A stretch of DNA of 64,000 nucleotides from positions 1 through 64,000 of the forward strand of contig JAXLRE010000001.1 in assembly GCA_046331265.1 (NCBI GenBank). The letters run 5' to 3'. Origin of the DNA: JAGPDB01 sp046331265. GTDB taxonomy: Bacteria > Actinomycetota > Acidimicrobiia > IMCC26256 > JAGPDB01. The notes under the pieces are model-generated. The model was given only the letters and a program-made list of their open reading frames with translations. It had not been told where the DNA came from and did no database searches. Each line of letters starts with the position of its first letter. Position 1 is the stretch's first letter. Both the position numbers and the translations under genes were made by a program. Of the stretch, positions 61,185 to 64,000 are shown one piece after another.

Positions 61185-62666
61185 TTGGCAAAAATAGCAA
61201 TAATTGGAGCAGGTTTAGGTTCGCTTTCTGCTGCTAGTGCGCTAGTCAAATCAGGTCACGATATAACAATATACGAAAGATATTCATCACCTGGGGGTCG
61301 AGCTAGACGAATTACGTCACATACAAAAGCTGGCGACTATCTTACAGAAATTGGTCCAACAGTATTTACAATGCTTGAAGTAGCAGAAAAACCTTTTACA
61401 AACCTAGACATTGCTTTAAATGAAGTAGTCGAAATGATCAATGTTGCGCCGAGTTATCAAGGCGTATTTGCAGACGGATCTGTTTTAAATTGGCCGCACA
61501 ATCAAGATAAGCGAAAAGATGTTGTTGCTCATTTTGCAGGTGATGCACAGGCGCGAGGATTTGAGAACTACGTTTCATGGCTTGAAAAGTTAGTTGATGT
61601 TGAATACGACAAATTTATTGCTCGCAACTTTAATTCACCTTTTGATTTAACTAAAAATATAAACTCAATGGTTAAGTTGTTAAAACTGGGTGCATTTAGG
61701 AAATTAGACAAAAAAGTTAAAAGCTTTATTTCTGATCCACGATTACTTTCAATGAGCACATTTCAATCTCTATATGCAGGGGTATCTCCGTCACAGGCAT
61801 TAGCTGTTTACTGCATAATCTCATATATGGATTTAATTAAAGGTGTTTATTATCCCAAAGGCGGGATGTGCAGTTATGGAGAAGTTCTCGCAGATCATTT
61901 ATTAAATGCGGGTGTAAAAATAATTTATAACGAAAAAGTGGAAAACGTTTCTAGAACTAATTTCGATTACAAAGTTAAATCAACATCAAGTGAAGAACGC
62001 TACGAAATCGTGATATGCAACGCAGATTTGCCCCTTGCTTATCCTGAAATATTTAATGAGACAATGCCAAAAAGAATACGTGAAGCAAAATATTCTCCAT
62101 CGTGCATGATCTATGTTGTGGGTGGAAAAACAAGTAGTTCTAATACTGCACACCATACAATTTATTTTTCAGAAAATGACGAAAAAAGCTATGACGAAAT
62201 AATTAATAAGAAACAAATGATGACTAACCCGTCTTACTTAATTAGTCAACCTAGTCTTACAGATAAATCAATATGCCCTGAAGGTTCACAAGTGTTTTAT
62301 GTTCTTGAGCCTTGTCCTAATACAAAATCTGATATAGCTTTTAAATCGAATAGAGAAGTAAATATCGAACGAATGAAAAATCATTTAGTTGAAGCAGGAA
62401 TAAACCTAGACATAGCATAGATTGTGAAATTTTTATTGATCCTAATGATTGGGAGAATGAGAACATGTTTCGAGGAACTCCTTCTCCCTTGCCCATACTT
62501 TTTTCAATCAGGACCATTTCGTCCAAAAAATTATATGAAAAGCAAACCTGGTATATTCTTTTGTGGCACGGGGACAACGCCTGGTGTAGGTATTCCAATG
62601 GCTATCGAAAGTGGTTTGCTTGTTGGTAAAAGAGTCGAAAGTTACTTAGCGAATAAAAATGATTAG
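61185..62666 (+). pseudogene. crtI: Phytoene desaturase CrtI, reading frame interrupted twice
   Basis: The first 411 codons encode a CrtI N-terminus (IIGAGLGSLSAASAL FAD loop, YERYSSPGGRARRI) and end at TAG 62418-62420. The sequence continues in a second frame as DCEIFIDPNDWENENMFRG (from 62423) and then returns to the first frame as FFQSGPFRPKNYM and the FAD tail GTTPGVGIPMAIESG, ending at 62666. One missing base near 62411-62415 (GACATA[A]GC would restore it) and one extra T in the run of six near 62506-62512 explain everything. A repaired protein would be about 490 residues, normal for CrtI, which desaturates phytoene toward lycopene. It starts at TTG after GGAGAGAG. Confidence 0.85.
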
Positions 62667-63552
62667 GCGTAAGAAATATCAACAAAATTATCAACTTACT
62701 AAAAAATATGGAACGTCATATTTTTATGCGACTTTATTATTGCCGAAAAAAAGTAGAAGGTATATTTATTCTCTGTATTCATTGTGTAGGCATGCAGATG
62801 ATTTAGTCGATGTTGATGATGGTAAACCAGGTGTTTCTTCAGAGGCAGAGCAAGCTTTAGACAGATTTTATACAGATGTAGTTAACTCTATAAAAAATGA
62901 TGTACACGTAAATAATTTTATTGATGAAATAACTTACACATGGAAGAATCTCGATCTCCCCATCGAATATATTGAACGTTTCTTTAAATCGATGTTCATG
63001 GACTTAAAAGTTTATAAATATGAAACCTTTGATGATCTCTTGATATATATGGACGGAAGCGCAGCTGTGATAGGCGAGATGGTTCTTCCTATCTTGGCTG
63101 AAGGGAATCAACATGATGAACAACTTTTTAATTCTGCTCGAGCTTTAGGAAACGCATTTCAGCTTACAAATTTTATCCGAGATGTAGGTGAAGATTTATT
63201 GAGAGGTAGAACATATATACCCCAACGTGATATATCTAATTTTGGTCTAGATCCTGAGAATTTAAGTTATTGTCAAGAGTTTAAAGAATTAATGAAATAT
63301 GAGATAGAACGAAATATGGAATTATATGACCAAGCATATCCAGGGGTCATGGCGTTAAAAGGAAGACAAGGGGCATGTGTCCGTGCTGCATTTAAACTTT
63401 ATTCTTCAATATTACAAGAAGTAATAAATAATGATTATGACACCTTAAACCTAAGAGCTAGGGTACCTAAAACTAAAAAAATATTTTATACACTAAAAGA
63501 ACTATTAAGAATAAATAGAAATACTTTTAACCGGCCGTTGTTTTCGAATTAA
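62659..63552 (+). CDS. crtB: Phytoene synthase
   Basis: This 297-residue enzyme condenses two geranylgeranyl diphosphates to phytoene. The two Asp-rich motifs are LCRHADDLVDVDD and NFIRDVGEDLLRGRTYIP. YKYGTSYFYATLLLP-type LTKKYGTSYFYATLL opens the fold. The start overlaps the crtI stop by eight bases, supporting one operon and the view that the crtI end is real. The 3' end overlaps convergent crtZ by 26 bases. Confidence 0.95.
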   Translation: MIRRKKYQQNYQLTKKYGTSYFYATLLLPKKSRRYIYSLYSLCRHADDLVDVDDGKPGVSSEAEQALDRFYTDVVNSIKNDVHVNNFIDEITYTWKNLDLPIEYIERFFKSMFMDLKVYKYETFDDLLIYMDGSAAVIGEMVLPILAEGNQHDEQLFNSARALGNAFQLTNFIRDVGEDLLRGRTYIPQRDISNFGLDPENLSYCQEFKELMKYEIERNMELYDQAYPGVMALKGRQGACVRAAFKLYSSILQEVINNDYDTLNLRARVPKTKKIFYTLKELLRINRNTFNRPLFSN

Positions 63553-64000
63553 ATCGGTCTATTAAGTCTCGAGGATTATTTTTTGCTTTTTCTTTTAGAT
63601 CTTTAGGCGTCACTGGAACGATGAATCCATAGGGTTCTTTATGAAATTGATGATGTACATTGTGTGAAAAACGCCAGTAGTTGAATAAAGGATTATTTGA
63701 CTTGATTCTCATAAAACGTGAATGAATAATAATTTCATGCACGACAAAGTATGTAGCTCCATAAATTGTTATACCTATTGCAACTGGAGTGAAATAATCG
63801 TATTTTGTTCCAGCTAAAAATAAGCCAATAGCTATTAAAGAAAAGACAATAGGGAATAGATCGTTTAGCTCGAATTTACCAGCGTATCTTTCGTGGTGAG
63901 ATTTATGCCATATCCAAATATGTTTATGCATAATGATTCTATGAGTAATAGCTGTTAGCGGTTCCATTAACAGGGTCACAATAATTATTATCAATACACT
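63527..64000 (-). CDS. crtZ: Beta-carotene hydroxylase (CrtZ-type), possibly 5' truncated by the window edge
   Basis: This membrane di-iron hydroxylase has the His clusters HRIIMH, HKSHH, HEIIIHSR and HNVHHQFH expected for CrtZ, which hydroxylates beta-ionone rings to zeaxanthin-type products. Only a TTG at 63994 is available as start inside the window and the frame stays open to base 64000, so the true start may lie beyond. No lycopene cyclase or beta-carotene dioxygenase is in the window; a cyclase is needed before this enzyme can act. Confidence 0.88.
   Translation of the reverse strand, partial: SVLIIIIVTLLMEPLTAITHRIIMHKHIWIWHKSHHERYAGKFELNDLFPIVFSLIAIGLFLAGTKYDYFTPVAIGITIYGATYFVVHEIIIHSRFMRIKSNNPLFNYWRFSHNVHHQFHKEPYGFIVPVTPKDLKEKAKNNPRDLIDRFNSKTTAG

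Noticed and set aside
62424..62666. A separate 80-residue gene between crtI and crtB
   Set aside because: The N-terminal third is a shadow of CrtI sequence in another frame; the rest is the CrtI C-terminus. It is treated as part of broken crtI.
1..64000. CRISPR array, prophage, insertion sequence or rRNA operon
   Set aside because: No regularly spaced repeats, integrase, transposase, structural phage genes or rRNA-like sequence were seen.

Overview
The window is an AT-rich, densely packed bacterial chromosome segment with short intergenic gaps and many overlapping genes. Gene content and order point to an actinobacterium, probably a low-GC, streamlined, aquatic lineage near Acidimicrobiia or 'Candidatus Actinomarina'; the phylum is well supported and the lineage is my inference. 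Supporting signs are the order pdtaR-polA-rpsA-coaE-uvrB-uvrA and uvrC-rapZ-yvcK-gap-pgk-tpiA-secG (both familiar from Mycobacterium), an InhA-like enoyl reductase, a DUF2510 protein, a RapZ P-loop with Arg, a GAAC-N4-GTTC SOS box and an LAXTG sorting signal. No prophage, insertion sequence, rRNA or CRISPR array is visible.

Layout. 1-2.2 kb: end of the trp operon (trpF, trpB, trpA). 2.2-5.3 kb: a membrane-anchored unknown, a peroxiredoxin and an unrecognised two-gene module. 5.3-12.4 kb: a fatty-acid synthesis cluster (fabI, accD-like, fabF, acpP, fabG, fabH, a lysine-free BCCP-like protein and fabD on the minus strand; fabZ divergent). 12.5-14 kb: tRNA-Leu(CAA), a short repeat element and an M23 peptidase. 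14.1-28.5 kb: ANTAR regulator, polA, rpsA, an SOS-type Y-family polymerase cassette, a NarL-type two-component system, coaE, uvrB, uvrA. 28.6-37.6 kb: scramblase-like protein, nadA, uvrC, rapZ, yvcK, gap, pgk, tpiA, secG. 37.7-45 kb: a peptide ABC transporter with two substrate-binding lipoproteins, then a tRNA-Leu whose anticodon reads AAG. 45.2-51 kb: membrane proteins, a family 2 glycosyltransferase, an LAXTG miniprotein, a frameshifted metA and a phosphatidylcholine-synthase-like gene. 51-56.5 kb: lysS, glyA, msrB, heme A synthase, TerC. 56.5-60.1 kb: ATP-grasp / alpha-E / transglutaminase trio and an SCP2-like protein. 60.1-64 kb: carotenoid genes crtE, crtI (frame broken twice), crtB and crtZ.

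How genes are expressed. Two kinds of start are mixed. Operon-internal and some leading genes have Shine-Dalgarno sites. At least fifteen other genes have a TANNNT hexamer ending 6-7 bases before the start codon and no Shine-Dalgarno site, the layout expected for leaderless mRNAs. This rule fixes several start codons, and it places the uvrA SOS box directly on a leaderless promoter.

Most unusual items: a roughly 110-bp MITE-like repeat with 19-bp inverted ends, present twice with the cores in opposite orientation and the ends in the same orientation, plus two degenerate derivatives; a Y-polymerase plus miniprotein cassette under an SOS box; tRNA-Leu(AAG); a BCCP-like protein with no lysine at all; an ATP-grasp protein ending in eleven glutamines; and single-base indels in metA and crtI.
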